From positions 24,999 through 88,998 of the forward strand of contig NZ_JABKKJ010000011.1 of the NCBI RefSeq assembly GCF_013166515.1: 64,000 nucleotides of DNA. Reading direction: 5' to 3'. The position numbers and the translations under genes are program-made. This stretch comes from Xylanibacter caecicola. Lineage in GTDB: Bacteria > Bacteroidota > Bacteroidia > Bacteroidales > Bacteroidaceae. Below, one piece after another: positions 46,569 to 56,078 of this stretch (positions are counted from its first letter, which is position 1; every line of letters starts with the position of its first letter). Under the pieces are notes generated by a model that was not told the DNA's origin, did no database searches, and was given only the letters and a program-made list of their open reading frames with translations.

Positions 46569-49127
46569 ATGAAGATAAAAGCTGATTATGTCAATGCTCC
46601 CCAGTGGAAGGAATTGACCGTAAAATCAAGATTGCCCGAGCAGCTCAAGTGCTTGGATGAACTTGCACACAACATGTGGTGGGCTTGGAACTACGAAGCA
46701 AGAGACTTGTGGAGAAGTCTTGATGAAGACCTCTATGAGGAGGTAGGACACAATCCTGTAATGTTGCTGGAACGTCTCAGCTATGACAGAAAAGAAGAGA
46801 TTGTCAAGAACAAGACTATAATAAAGAGAGTAAAGGAAGTTTACTCTTTGTTCCGCAACTATATGGATGTGAAACCCAACAGCGAGCGTCCTTCCGTTGC
46901 ATACTTCAGTATGGAATATGGTATCAATCAGGTACTGAAAATATATTCCGGAGGTCTTGGAATGCTTGCCGGCGACTATCTGAAAGAAGCGTCGGACAGT
47001 AACGTCGACATGTGTGCCGTAGGTTTCCTCTATCGTTACGGTTATTTCAAGCAGTCTCTGAGCATGGACGGTCAGCAGATTGCCAATTACGATGCGCAGA
47101 ACTTCAACTCACTGCCCATAGAACGCCAGCTGGACAAAGACGGCAAACCGCTTGTTGTAGCCGTTCCTTACATGAACTATCACGTACATGCCTATGTATG
47201 GAGAGTAAACGTAGGTCGTATATCACTTTACTTGCTTGATACGGACAACGAAATGAACTCAGAGTTCGACAAACCTATCACGCACTCTCTTTACGGTGGC
47301 GATTGGGAAAACCGTCTAAAGCAGGAGATACTTCTGGGTATCGGTGGTATACTGACATTGAAGGCTCTTGGTATAACAAAGGAAATATATCACTGCAATG
47401 AGGGACATGCGGCTCTTTGCAACCTGCAGCGCCTTTGCGACTATGTGCAGAGCGGACTGACATTCAACCAGGCTATGGAGTTGGTGCGTGCATCTTCTCT
47501 ATATACGGTGCATACGCCTGTGCCTGCCGGTCATGACTATTTCGACGAGGCTCTGTTTGGCAAGTATATGAGCGGCTATCCACAGATGCTTGGCATATCG
47601 TGGGATGAGTTTATCGGTATGGGACGTACAAATCCGGAAGACCATGGAGAAAAGTTCTGCATGTCTACATTCGCATGTAACACATGTCAGGAAGTAAACG
47701 GTGTCAGCAAACTTCACGGATGGGTGAGCCAGAAGATGTTCGCAAGCATCTGGAAAGGTTACTACCCCGAAGAAAATCATGTGGGATATGTTACAAACGG
47801 TGTTCACTTCCCCACATGGACAGCAACTGAATGGCGTAAGCTCTACGCTCAGTACTTTGACGAGACATTCATGTCCGATCAGAGCAACGAGAGCATCTGG
47901 CATGCAATATACAATGTACCTGATGACGTTGTATGGGAAACACGCATGACATTGAAGAAGAAACTTACCGACTACATACGCGCTAAGTTCCGTGAAACAT
48001 GGCTTAAGAACCAGAGAGATCCTTCACGTGTCGTTTCTTTGCTTGAGAAGATTAACCCCAATGCACTGATGATAGGTTTCTGCCGTCGCTTTGCAACATA
48101 TAAGAGAGCACATCTTTTGTTTACTGACCTCGACCGTCTTTCCAAGATTGTCAATAATCCGGAGCATCCCGTACAGTTCCTTTTCTCAGGAAAAGCTCAC
48201 CCTGCCGACGGTGCCGGTCAGGGTCTCATCAAGAAGATCTTTGAGATAAGCCAGCGTCCCGAGTTCCTTGGCAAGATTATCTTCCTCGAAGACTATGACA
48301 TGCAGCTTGCACGCCGTCTTGTTTCCGGTGTAGATATTTGGATGAACACTCCGACACGTCCTCTTGAAGCATCGGGTACATCCGGTGAAAAGGCCGAGAT
48401 GAATGGTGTTGTAAACCTTTCTGTGCTTGACGGATGGTGGCTTGAAGGTTACCGCGAGGGTGCAGGATGGGCACTTACCGAGAAACGTACATACAAGAAC
48501 CAGGGCTATCAGGATCAGTTAGACGCAGCTACAATCTACAGTCTCCTTGAAAATGAGATTGTTCCTCTTTATTACAAGAAGAACAAGAAGGGATACAGCG
48601 AAGGCTGGATAAAGGTAATAAAGAACTCTATTGCACAGATAGCTCCAAACTATACGATGAAACGTCAGCTTGACGACTATTATAGCAAGTTCTATACCAA
48701 AGAAGCTGCGCGCTTTAAGAAGATTTCTGCCGACAACAACCGTCTGGCAAAAGAGATCGCACAGTGGAAAGAGACAGTGGCAGAGCGTTGGGATTCTATA
48801 AATGTTGTTTCAAAAGAGCACAACATACCGGCTACAGGTGCAGAGACAGGTGTATCATACAAGATAAAGTATGTTATCGACGAGCAGGGACTTGACAATG
48901 CTGTCGGACTTGAACTTGTTACTATCAAGACAGACAAGAACAGAGAAGACAGCATCTTCAATGTACGTCCGTTCAATATGACAAACAATGAAGGCAACCT
49001 TTATACATTCGAAGCAGAATTTGAACCCGATGAAGCCGGTTCATATAAGAGCTGTGTCAGAATGTATCCGAAGAACGAGAACCTTCCTCACCGCCTTGAT
49101 TTCTGTTATGTAAAGTGGATTGACTAA
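46569..49127 (+). CDS. Alpha-glucan (glycogen/maltodextrin) phosphorylase
   Basis: Phosphorolysis of alpha-1,4-glucans to glucose-1-phosphate. The protein is 852 residues from ATG 46569 ([13 protein letters not shown]). The N-terminal ~120 residues match the DUF3417 leader of the shorter bacterial GT35 branch ([20 protein letters not shown]). The catalytic core follows: [32 protein letters not shown] and [14 protein letters not shown] near residue 605, part of the PLP-site region. A C-terminal ~100-residue beta-rich extension (from about 750) follows. A strong terminator lies 28 bases after the stop. Confidence 0.95.
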   Translation: MKIKADYVNAPQWKELTVKSRLPEQLKCLDELAHNMWWAWNYEARDLWRSLDEDLYEEVGHNPVMLLERLSYDRKEEIVKNKTIIKRVKEVYSLFRNYMDVKPNSERPSVAYFSMEYGINQVLKIYSGGLGMLAGDYLKEASDSNVDMCAVGFLYRYGYFKQSLSMDGQQIANYDAQNFNSLPIERQLDKDGKPLVVAVPYMNYHVHAYVWRVNVGRISLYLLDTDNEMNSEFDKPITHSLYGGDWENRLKQEILLGIGGILTLKALGITKEIYHCNEGHAALCNLQRLCDYVQSGLTFNQAMELVRASSLYTVHTPVPAGHDYFDEALFGKYMSGYPQMLGISWDEFIGMGRTNPEDHGEKFCMSTFACNTCQEVNGVSKLHGWVSQKMFASIWKGYYPEENHVGYVTNGVHFPTWTATEWRKLYAQYFDETFMSDQSNESIWHAIYNVPDDVVWETRMTLKKKLTDYIRAKFRETWLKNQRDPSRVVSLLEKINPNALMIGFCRRFATYKRAHLLFTDLDRLSKIVNNPEHPVQFLFSGKAHPADGAGQGLIKKIFEISQRPEFLGKIIFLEDYDMQLARRLVSGVDIWMNTPTRPLEASGTSGEKAEMNGVVNLSVLDGWWLEGYREGAGWALTEKRTYKNQGYQDQLDAATIYSLLENEIVPLYYKKNKKGYSEGWIKVIKNSIAQIAPNYTMKRQLDDYYSKFYTKEAARFKKISADNNRLAKEIAQWKETVAERWDSINVVSKEHNIPATGAETGVSYKIKYVIDEQGLDNAVGLELVTIKTDKNREDSIFNVRPFNMTNNEGNLYTFEAEFEPDEAGSYKSCVRMYPKNENLPHRLDFCYVKWID

Positions 49128-49155
49128 TACTTATTGAGAGTATTTGGTATAATAT

Positions 49156-49197
49156 AAAAGCGGCATCAAAGGCAGAAAAACCTTTGATGCCGCTTTT
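49156..49197 (+). terminator. Terminator after the phosphorylase gene
   Basis: Perfect 17-bp arms (AAAAGCGGCATCAAAGG at 49156-49172 and its complement at 49181-49197) with an 8-base A-rich loop. Confidence 0.9.
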
Positions 49198-49210
49198 AAT
49201 TTTCATGAAT

Positions 49211-49253
49211 AGGGTGTGTGAAAAATCAATGATGACTTATTTTGACACACCCT
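49211..49253. repeat. Short inverted repeat with GGGTGTGTCAAAA-type ends
   Basis: AGGGTGTGTGAAAA (49211-49224) pairs with TTTTGACACACCCT (49240-49253) with one mismatch. The end word matches that of the element at 30364-30523. Confidence 0.6.
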
Positions 49254-49326
49254 CTTGTATCCGGTGCATGAAACGGGATTGTGTAAAACTTTTTTTACTG
49301 TAGTCCTCATTTTCAATTAAAATACT

Positions 49327-49335
49327 TAACTTTGC
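49327..49335 (+). promoter_or_regulatory. Probable serS promoter (-7 box)
   Basis: TAACTTTGC fits TAnnTTTGC, 37 bases before the serS ATG. Confidence 0.6.
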
Positions 49336-49372
49336 AGAATTAATACGTATTTTTAATAAAATATATCAGCAA

Positions 49373-50668
49373 ATGCTTACAATCAAACTCATCAGTGAGG
49401 AAACTGAACGTGTGATTAAAGGCTTGGAAAAGAAACACTTTAAGGGTGCGAGAGAAGCCGTAGAGAATGTGTTGGCTGTGGACAGACGCAGACGCGAGGC
49501 GCAGCAGAAATCGGACAAGAACAAGCAGGAGGTAAAACAGCTGTCGGCAATGATAGGTTCTCTTATGAAAGAGGGCAAGAAGGACGAGGCTGAAGAGATA
49601 AAGGCAAAGGTTGCCGTTCTGAAACAATCGGACAAGACGTTGAGTGAAGAGATGGCAACTGCCGAGAAAGAAGTGGAGACGTTGCTCTGCTCGATACCCA
49701 ATATTCCTAATGATGATGTGCCCGAAGGTGCCGGAGCAGAGGACAACGTTGTTGTGAAAACCGGCGGTAATGTACCAGAGTTTGACGGAGAGCCGTTGTG
49801 TCATTGGGACCTTTGCAAGAAATACAATTTGATAGACTTTGATCTTGGTGTGAAAATAACCGGTGCGGGTTTCCCTGTATATATCGGAAAAATGGCACGT
49901 TTGCAGCGTGCGCTTGAGGCTTTCTTCCTTGAAGAGGCACGCAAGAGCGGATATCTCGAGGTGCAGCCGCCATACGTGGTGAACGAAGCGTCGGGTTATG
50001 GCACGGGACAGCTTCCCGACAAAGAGGGACAGATGTACCACTGTAATCTTGACAACCTGTATCTTATACCTACGGCAGAAGTTCCGGTTACAAACATCTT
50101 CCGCGATGTCATTCTCGATGAAAAGGACCTGCCTATAAAGCGTTGTGCCTACTCGGCATGTTTCCGTCGCGAAGCAGGGTCGTATGGCAAGGACGTGCGC
50201 GGACTGAACCGCCTGCATCAGTTTGACAAGGTGGAGATTGTACGCATTGACAAACCGGAACACTCGTATCAGAGCCTGGACGAGATGTTGGAACATGTAG
50301 AGGGACTTATGAAGAAGTTGGAACTTCCGTACAGAATACTTCGTCTTTGCGGAGGTGACATGAGTTTCACATCGGCGATATGTTATGACTTCGAGGTATG
50401 GAGCGCAGCACAAAAGCGTTGGCTGGAAGTAAGTTCCGTATCCAATTTCGAGAGCTATCAGGCAAACCGTCTGAAGTGCCGTTACCGCAACAGCGAGACA
50501 AAGAAGCCCGAATTGTGCCACACTCTTAACGGCTCGGCTCTTGCATTGCCGCGCATTGTTGCCGCCATAATCGAGAACAACCAGACACCTGAAGGCATAC
50601 GCGTGCCCAAGTGTCTTGTGCCGTATTGCGGTTTCGATATGCTCGATGACAATAATTTCAGTATTTAA
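49373..50668 (+). CDS. serS: Serine--tRNA ligase
   Basis: Charges tRNA-Ser (and tRNA-Sec where present). The 431-residue protein has an N-terminal coiled-coil arm (about 25-105, rich in Lys/Glu with heptad pattern, KQSDKTLSEEMATAEKEVE) and a class II core. Motif 2 is ACFRREAGSYGKDVRGL, and motif 3 is NGSALALPRIVAAIIENNQ. The AEVPVTNIFRD loop for seryl-adenylate recognition is also present. It is probably co-transcribed with the following flavoprotein gene, which starts 12 bases later. Confidence 0.97.
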   Translation: MLTIKLISEETERVIKGLEKKHFKGAREAVENVLAVDRRRREAQQKSDKNKQEVKQLSAMIGSLMKEGKKDEAEEIKAKVAVLKQSDKTLSEEMATAEKEVETLLCSIPNIPNDDVPEGAGAEDNVVVKTGGNVPEFDGEPLCHWDLCKKYNLIDFDLGVKITGAGFPVYIGKMARLQRALEAFFLEEARKSGYLEVQPPYVVNEASGYGTGQLPDKEGQMYHCNLDNLYLIPTAEVPVTNIFRDVILDEKDLPIKRCAYSACFRREAGSYGKDVRGLNRLHQFDKVEIVRIDKPEHSYQSLDEMLEHVEGLMKKLELPYRILRLCGGDMSFTSAICYDFEVWSAAQKRWLEVSSVSNFESYQANRLKCRYRNSETKKPELCHTLNGSALALPRIVAAIIENNQTPEGIRVPKCLVPYCGFDMLDDNNFSI

Positions 50669-50680
50669 AACCAAGGCTTG

Positions 50681-53041
50681 ATGTTCAAAATCGTCCGTAA
50701 AAAACAGTTCTCGGAGAAAGTTTTTCTTTTCGAGATAGAAGCTCCGTTGATTGCAAAGAGCCGCAAGGCAGGCAACTTTGTAATTGTGCGTGTTGACAAT
50801 AAAGGTGAGCGCATGCCGCTCACCATTGCCGATGCCGACACAAGGAAAGGAACCATAACTCTTGTGGTACAGGAAGTGGGACTGTCATCGATAAAGTTGT
50901 GCAGGCTCAATGGAGGCGATTTCATTGCCGACATCGTGGGACCGTTGGGCAATCCCACCCATATAGAAAACTTCGGTACGGTGGTTTGTGCCGGAGGTGG
51001 AGTGGGAGTAGCACCCATGCTTCCTATTGTAAGGGCGTTGAAAGCCGCCGGCAACCGTGTGTTGTCGGTCATTGCGGGACGCAACAGAGAACTGATAATA
51101 TTGGAGGACGAGATACGCGACAGCAGCGACGAGACAATCGTTATGACCGATGACGGCTCATACGGCGAGAAAGGTGTCGTTACCGTGGGCATAGAGCGTT
51201 TTATCAAACAGGAGCACATAGACAAGGTCTTTGCCATCGGTCCTCCTGTCATGATGAAGTTCAGTTGTATGCTGACGCAAAAATACAATATTCCGACAGA
51301 TGTCTCACTGAATACCATAATGGTGGACGGTACGGGTATGTGCGGCGCATGCCGCCTTACGATAGGCGGAAAGACAAAATTTGTGTGCATCGACGGTCCG
51401 GAGTTCGACGGTGCCCTTGTGGATTGGGATGAAATGTTCAGACGTATGGGAACGTTCCGTCGTGTGGAACAGGACGAACTTGAACACTTCGAGGAACATC
51501 TTGCCGCTGTTGTTGATGATAATACAGAGAACGTAGCCGAAGAAGCTCATGCTGCTTCTGACGCGCAGAACGTTGAATGTCCTATAGAGACATTGACAAA
51601 CCGTAACGAAGAGTGGCGCAAGGAGTTACGTGTTGCCATTAAACCTAAAGAACGTGCTGCCATAGAGCGTGTCGTAATGCCGGAACTTGAACCGGGATAT
51701 CGTTCCACAACACGTAAGGAAGAAGTCAACACGGGGCTTACCAAGGAGATGGCGATGACAGAGGCAAAGCGGTGTCTCGACTGTGCCAAGCCGTCGTGTG
51801 TGGAGGGATGCCCCGTGAACATAGACATACCGTCGTTTATAAAGAACATTGAGCGCGGTGAGATACTTGCTGCGGCAAAGGTGTTGAAAAACACTTCGGC
51901 GCTGCCTGCCGTGTGCGGTCGTGTATGTCCGCAGGAAAAGCAATGTGAAAGCCGTTGTATACACCTCAAGATGAACGGACAGGCGGTGGCTATCGGTTAT
52001 CTTGAACGATTTGCCGCAGACTATGAACGCGAAAGCGGAAACGTTTCATTGCCCGACAAGGTTGCTGCCAACGGCATGAAGGTGGCTGTGGTAGGTTCGG
52101 GTCCTGCCGGTCTTAGCTTTGCCGGTGACATGGTGAAGAAGGGATACGAAGTGCATGTCTTTGAAGCATTGCACGAGATAGGCGGCGTGTTGAAATATGG
52201 AATACCTGAGTTCCGTCTGCCCAACCGCATCGTAGACGTGGAAATAGACAATCTTAAGAAGTTGGGAGTAGAGTTCCATACAGACTGTATAATAGGCAAG
52301 ACAATACAGGTGGAGGAACTTGAAGAAGACGGATTTAAGGGTATATTTGTTGCGTCGGGCGCAGGTCTGCCAAACTTCATGGGTATTCCAGGAGAGAACT
52401 CGATAAACATAATGTCTTCAAACGAGTATCTGACGCGCGTAAACCTTATGGATGCCGCCGACCCTACAACCGATACGCCGATAAATATCGGTAAGAAAGT
52501 GCTTGTCGTAGGAGGTGGAAACACTGCCATGGACTCATGTCGCACGGCGAAAAGGCTCGGAGCCGATGTTACGATTGTATATCGTCGTTCGGAAAAAGAA
52601 ATGCCCGCACGTCTCGAAGAGGTGAAGCATGCAAAGGAAGAGGGCATAAACTTCCTTACACTTCACAACCCCATAAGATATGAAGCCGATGAAAACGGAG
52701 CCGTATGCAAGGCTGTGTTGCAGGTGATGGAGCTGGGAGAACCGGACGAGAGCGGACGCCGCAGTCCGGTGGCAGTGGAAGGAAAGACCGTAACGCTGGA
52801 TGTGGATCAGGTAATCGTTGCCATAGGCGTTTCGCCAAATCCGCTTGTGCCAAGCTCTATACAGGGACTTGAACTCGGACGGAAGAACACGATAGCCGTA
52901 AACGACGGCATGCAGAGTTCACGCCATGAAATATATGCAGGAGGAGATATTGTGCGTGGCGGCGCGACTGTGATACTTGCCATGGGCGATGGACGGCGTG
53001 CGGCAGAGAATATGGACAGACAACTGAGAAACGGTAAATAA
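50681..53041 (+). CDS. Fused NfnA-NfnB-like ferredoxin:NADP+ oxidoreductase
   Basis: A 786-residue fusion. Residues 1 to about 265 are a ferredoxin-NADP reductase/PyrK-like unit: FAD domain, NAD motif VVCAGGGVGVAPMLP, and a [2Fe-2S] site with Cys221, Cys224 and Cys236; Asp216 is placed where characterised NfnA has an Asp ligand. A low-complexity acidic linker (about 266-300) leads to a GltD-like unit with two Cys clusters (365/368/373/377 and 412/416/422/426), FAD motif VVGSGPAGLSFAG and NADPH motif VVGGGNTAMDSCRTAKRLG. Separate NfnA and NfnB perform flavin-based electron bifurcation. The fused form is often labelled glutamate synthase small subunit, but no large subunit is adjacent. Confidence 0.88.
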   Translation: MFKIVRKKQFSEKVFLFEIEAPLIAKSRKAGNFVIVRVDNKGERMPLTIADADTRKGTITLVVQEVGLSSIKLCRLNGGDFIADIVGPLGNPTHIENFGTVVCAGGGVGVAPMLPIVRALKAAGNRVLSVIAGRNRELIILEDEIRDSSDETIVMTDDGSYGEKGVVTVGIERFIKQEHIDKVFAIGPPVMMKFSCMLTQKYNIPTDVSLNTIMVDGTGMCGACRLTIGGKTKFVCIDGPEFDGALVDWDEMFRRMGTFRRVEQDELEHFEEHLAAVVDDNTENVAEEAHAASDAQNVECPIETLTNRNEEWRKELRVAIKPKERAAIERVVMPELEPGYRSTTRKEEVNTGLTKEMAMTEAKRCLDCAKPSCVEGCPVNIDIPSFIKNIERGEILAAAKVLKNTSALPAVCGRVCPQEKQCESRCIHLKMNGQAVAIGYLERFAADYERESGNVSLPDKVAANGMKVAVVGSGPAGLSFAGDMVKKGYEVHVFEALHEIGGVLKYGIPEFRLPNRIVDVEIDNLKKLGVEFHTDCIIGKTIQVEELEEDGFKGIFVASGAGLPNFMGIPGENSINIMSSNEYLTRVNLMDAADPTTDTPINIGKKVLVVGGGNTAMDSCRTAKRLGADVTIVYRRSEKEMPARLEEVKHAKEEGINFLTLHNPIRYEADENGAVCKAVLQVMELGEPDESGRRSPVAVEGKTVTLDVDQVIVAIGVSPNPLVPSSIQGLELGRKNTIAVNDGMQSSRHEIYAGGDIVRGGATVILAMGDGRRAAENMDRQLRNGK

Positions 53042-53410
53042 ATGAACGGTCTCTATACTATCATATTGCTCATACTGAGCAATGTCTTTATGACTATTGC
53101 CTGGTATGGGCATCTTAAATTGCAGCAGTCGGGTATCAGCAACAACTGGTCTCTGCTGGGTGTCATTGCATTTTCATGGGCAATAGCTTTTTTTGAATAT
53201 TGCTGCCAGGTGCCTGCCAATCGCATGGGCTTTGTCGGCAATGGCGGTCCGTTTACACTTGTACAGCTTAAGGTGGTGCAGGAATGTATCAGTCTGGGAG
53301 TATTTGCGGTGATAGCCAATATAATGTTCCAAGGACAGAACCTGCATTGGAATCATATTCTGGCTTTCTTCTTCATCATTTGTGCCGTATATCTTGTTTT
53401 CATGAAATAA
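53042..53410 (+). CDS. DMT-superfamily small membrane protein (DUF486)
   Basis: A 122-residue protein with four predicted membrane helices (about 3-20, 38-56, 66-90 and 98-121). It matches the DUF486 family of small DMT-type proteins, including the signature PANRMGFVGNGGPFTLVQLKV. Its ATG follows the previous stop with no gap, so translation is likely coupled. Transport substrate is unknown. Confidence 0.85.
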   Translation: MNGLYTIILLILSNVFMTIAWYGHLKLQQSGISNNWSLLGVIAFSWAIAFFEYCCQVPANRMGFVGNGGPFTLVQLKVVQECISLGVFAVIANIMFQGQNLHWNHILAFFFIICAVYLVFMK

Positions 53411-53426
53411 CTCCGGATGTATATCA

Positions 53427-54161
53427 ATGGCAATACCGACAGATGAACAGAAAATAGAGAGAAGGATTGTAAGTCGTTTTCACAAAGGCATTTCCAAGTA
53501 TAATCTTATAGAAGAAGGCGACCGTATCCTTGCCGGGATATCAGGCGGTAAAGATTCGTTGTGCCTGCTTGAAATGCTCGGTCGCAGAATGAAAATCGAC
53601 AAGCCGCACTTTACAGTGGAAGCCGTTCATATACGTATGGAAAACATAAAGTATGAGACGGACACCGGATATCTTGAGGAGTTTGCCGCGCAGTATGGCA
53701 TAAAGATGCACTGTCTGACAACAGGGTTCAATGCCCATACGGATACACGCAAGTCTCCATGTTTTCTTTGTTCATGGAACAGGCGCAAGCAAATGTTCAT
53801 GAAGGCGCAGGAGTTGGGGTGCAACAAGATAGCGTTGGGGCATCACATGGACGATATCATTCATACTGCCATGATGAATGAGTTTTTCCAAGGACATTTC
53901 TCAACAATGCCGGCAATGCTCAAAATGCGCAAGATGCCATTGACGATAATACGCCCTTTGTGTATGGTTGAGGAAAGTGATATTTACAGATATGCCCGAT
54001 ACAGAGGGTATGAGAAACAGGTGAAGCTATGTCCGTACGAAACAAATTCTCACCGTTCTGATATCCGCGATATATTCGGACGGATAGAAGAAATGAATCC
54101 GGAGGCGCGCTATTCGGTGTGGAATGCTCTTGAAAGTGAAGGCAAGCTCATAGAGGTTTGA
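53427..54161 (+). CDS. TtcA-type tRNA 2-thiolation protein
   Basis: A 244-residue PP-loop ATPase. The motif SGGKDS is at 39-44. CFLC (Cys112, Cys115) and Cys202 (KLCPYE) give the three-cysteine [4Fe-4S] site of TtcA, which thiolates C32 of certain tRNAs; GHHMDDIIHT follows the ATP-site pattern. It is shorter than E. coli TtcA (311 residues), and substrate tRNA is inferred from family only. It follows the DUF486 gene by 16 bases. Confidence 0.88.
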   Translation: MAIPTDEQKIERRIVSRFHKGISKYNLIEEGDRILAGISGGKDSLCLLEMLGRRMKIDKPHFTVEAVHIRMENIKYETDTGYLEEFAAQYGIKMHCLTTGFNAHTDTRKSPCFLCSWNRRKQMFMKAQELGCNKIALGHHMDDIIHTAMMNEFFQGHFSTMPAMLKMRKMPLTIIRPLCMVEESDIYRYARYRGYEKQVKLCPYETNSHRSDIRDIFGRIEEMNPEARYSVWNALESEGKLIEV

Positions 54162-54215
54162 TGCTGATATATTGATACTTTATGCCGATTTTTTCTGTTA
54201 TTGGCTTTTTTGTAG

Positions 54216-54358
54216 TATCTTTGCATAAGATAAGCGGCGCCTCGGCAATTACAAACAAGTTTGATTGCACTCGGCTTGCATTATCTTTGAATAAGATAAG
54301 CGGCGCCTCAGCAATTTCAAACAAAAGTTTGATTGCACTCGGCTTGCATTATCTTTGC
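54216..54358 (+). promoter_or_regulatory. Tandem promoter repeats upstream of the DMP19 gene
   Basis: Boxes TATCTTTG(C) lie at 54216, 54282 and 54350, in two modules of 66 and 68 bases. The module sequence (AAGATAAGCGGCGCCTC, GCAATT, AAGTTTGATTGCACTCGG) is the same family as the 66-bp repeats at 32811-33017, in the opposite orientation, and in each case points to the adjacent gene. TTTG sits about 18 bases before the second and third boxes. Confidence 0.75.
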
Positions 54359-54378
54359 ATGAGTAAAAAATTAAGAAA

Positions 54379-54894
54379 ATGGATATTACAAAAGTGGTTG
54401 TGAGGGATGCTGACCTGCAACAGGCTGCAACCGGGGGAATGGACGCTTTTATTGATGTGTTTGTCAATGCCCTTTATGAGTATGTTGGCGGAAAGCTGGA
54501 TGTGGAGACAATGTCCCGGCTGAATGCATCGCAGATAACTCTTCTGGCTTATAAGATTTTGCGGGACGAGGTAATGGACGGAGGTTTTGTGCAGCTCATC
54601 CACAACGGTTATGGAGGTTTTATTTTCCTGAACCCTTTTGCACGTGCCGTGAAAGAATGGGGGCTGACGGAACTTGGACGCCTGGTGCGCAAAGTGCATA
54701 GCTTGTATAAGAAGTATCGTGACGAAATAGAACAGGATTGTACCGACGATGAGTTCATGGCTATGTTTGAGAAATATCCTGAGTTTGACCAATATGACGA
54801 CATCTTTGTAGAGAATGAAGAAGAGTGGACTGCCATGGTCGCTCATTATATAGATGATAATATCGGGTTATTTGCAGAAATAACGAACGACTGA
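54379..54894 (+). CDS. DMP19 family protein (DUF4375)
   Basis: A 171-residue protein, mostly alpha-helical and acidic (pI clearly low by composition). The segment [25 protein letters not shown] is the DMP19/DUF4375 signature; the ending is rich in Asp and Glu. DMP19 of Neisseria is a DNA mimic, but that role has not been shown for Bacteroidota relatives and I do not assert it. It is followed by smpB after 7 bases. The ladder of three promoter boxes upstream makes strong or tunable expression of this pair plausible. Confidence 0.8.
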   Translation: MDITKVVVRDADLQQAATGGMDAFIDVFVNALYEYVGGKLDVETMSRLNASQITLLAYKILRDEVMDGGFVQLIHNGYGGFIFLNPFARAVKEWGLTELGRLVRKVHSLYKKYRDEIEQDCTDDEFMAMFEKYPEFDQYDDIFVENEEEWTAMVAHYIDDNIGLFAEITND

Positions 54895-54901
54895 TAAAAC
54901 A

Positions 54902-55381
54902 ATGAGAAAAGAAGACGAACTGCTCCGAAAGAAGAGTCCGGTGAATATACGTAACAAGAAGGCTTCGTTCGAATTCTTCTTTATCGATACTTTTACTGCC
55001 GGAATCGTTCTTACCGGAACGGAGATAAAATCAATACGTATGGGCAAGGCGTCGCTTGTGGATGCGTTTTGCTACATTCACAATGGTGAGGTGTGGGTAA
55101 AGGGAATGAATGTTTCGCCCTATTTTTATGGCTCATACAACAATCACGAAAGTAAACGCGACAGAAAACTGCTGCTTACAAAGCGGGAGATATACAAATT
55201 GCAGGAGGCTTCTAAGCAGCCCGGATATACGATTGTGCCTATACTTGTGTTTATAGATGACAAGGGTAGGGCAAAGGTTGATATTGCTCTTGCGCGAGGA
55301 AAGAAGGAATATGACAAGCGTCAGACATTGAAAGAAAAAGAAGACCGTCGTGAGATGGATCGTGCTGTAAAACACTTTTAA
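54902..55381 (+). CDS. smpB: SsrA-binding protein SmpB
   Basis: Binds tmRNA and brings it to stalled ribosomes for trans-translation. The 159-residue protein shows the SmpB OB-fold signatures: [39 protein letters not shown], and [14 protein letters not shown], ending in a basic C-terminal tail ([20 protein letters not shown]) that inserts into the decoding site. It lies between the DMP19 and HAD genes with small gaps. The tmRNA gene is not in the window. Confidence 0.97.
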   Translation: MRKEDELLRKKSPVNIRNKKASFEFFFIDTFTAGIVLTGTEIKSIRMGKASLVDAFCYIHNGEVWVKGMNVSPYFYGSYNNHESKRDRKLLLTKREIYKLQEASKQPGYTIVPILVFIDDKGRAKVDIALARGKKEYDKRQTLKEKEDRREMDRAVKHF

Positions 55382-55393
55382 GAACAGAAGGTT

Positions 55394-56032
55394 ATGATAA
55401 AGAATATCGTATTCGATTTGGGTGGTGTTATAATGACCATTGACCAGAGTGAAGCCGTAAGGCGTTTTAGGTCTTTGGGACTGGAGGATGCTGAGAAGCG
55501 TCTTGATCCTTATACGCAGAGCGGCATATTCGGTGACCTGGAAGAAGGAAAAATAACGGCGGAGGACTTCCGTCGTGAACTTAGTTCTCTTGTTGGCAAG
55601 GAACTTACTTTTGAACAGTGTTGTTACGGCTGGCGTGGATATTGCAAGGAGGTGCCGCGCCGGGCACTCGATGCCTTGAAGAGACTTAAAGCTGACGGTT
55701 ATCGTCTCATATTGCTTTCCAATACCAATCCGTATATGATGAGTTGGGCGCTGAGTGATGATTTCGACGGTGAAGGGCATTCGCTCGAGTATTATTTCGA
55801 TTCATTGTATCTCAGCTATAAATTGAAGATGATGAAGCCATGTGAAGAAATCTTCAACCTTATACTCGAGAAGGAAGGTATCACGCCGGAAGAGACATTG
55901 TTTGTCGATGACGGTCCACGGAATACAGCCATGGCGAGTAACCTCGGAATAAACACGCTATGTCCTAAGAATGGTGAGGATTGGACAGATGCACTGTATG
56001 AGCGTATAAAGTGCGTGAATGAGTTTAGATGA
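55394..56032 (+). CDS. HAD-family phosphatase (subclass IA)
   Basis: A 212-residue HAD-superfamily protein. Motif I FDLGGVIMTID, motif II ILLSNTNP, the motif III lysine in KMMKPCEEIF, and motif IV FVDDGPRNTAMA are all present, with a helical C1 cap between motifs I and II. This pattern is close to the alpha-D-glucose-1-phosphate phosphatase/YihX-like group. Substrate not deducible. It is 12 bases after smpB and convergent with the PP2C-like gene; a shared hairpin lies between. Confidence 0.88.
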   Translation: MIKNIVFDLGGVIMTIDQSEAVRRFRSLGLEDAEKRLDPYTQSGIFGDLEEGKITAEDFRRELSSLVGKELTFEQCCYGWRGYCKEVPRRALDALKRLKADGYRLILLSNTNPYMMSWALSDDFDGEGHSLEYYFDSLYLSYKLKMMKPCEEIFNLILEKEGITPEETLFVDDGPRNTAMASNLGINTLCPKNGEDWTDALYERIKCVNEFR

Positions 56033-56043
56033 GAACTAAATGG

Positions 56044-56078
56044 ATGTAAGGTTTAATACTAATCCCTAAACCTTACAT
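56044..56078. terminator. Bidirectional terminator between convergent genes
   Basis: Perfect 12-bp arms ATGTAAGGTTTA (56044-56055) and complement (56067-56078). The right arm lies in the last codons of the PP2C-like gene. Confidence 0.7.

Noticed and set aside
49340..50674. 444-codon minus-strand frame opposite serS
   Set aside because: serS is certain by motifs; the opposite frame has no family features.
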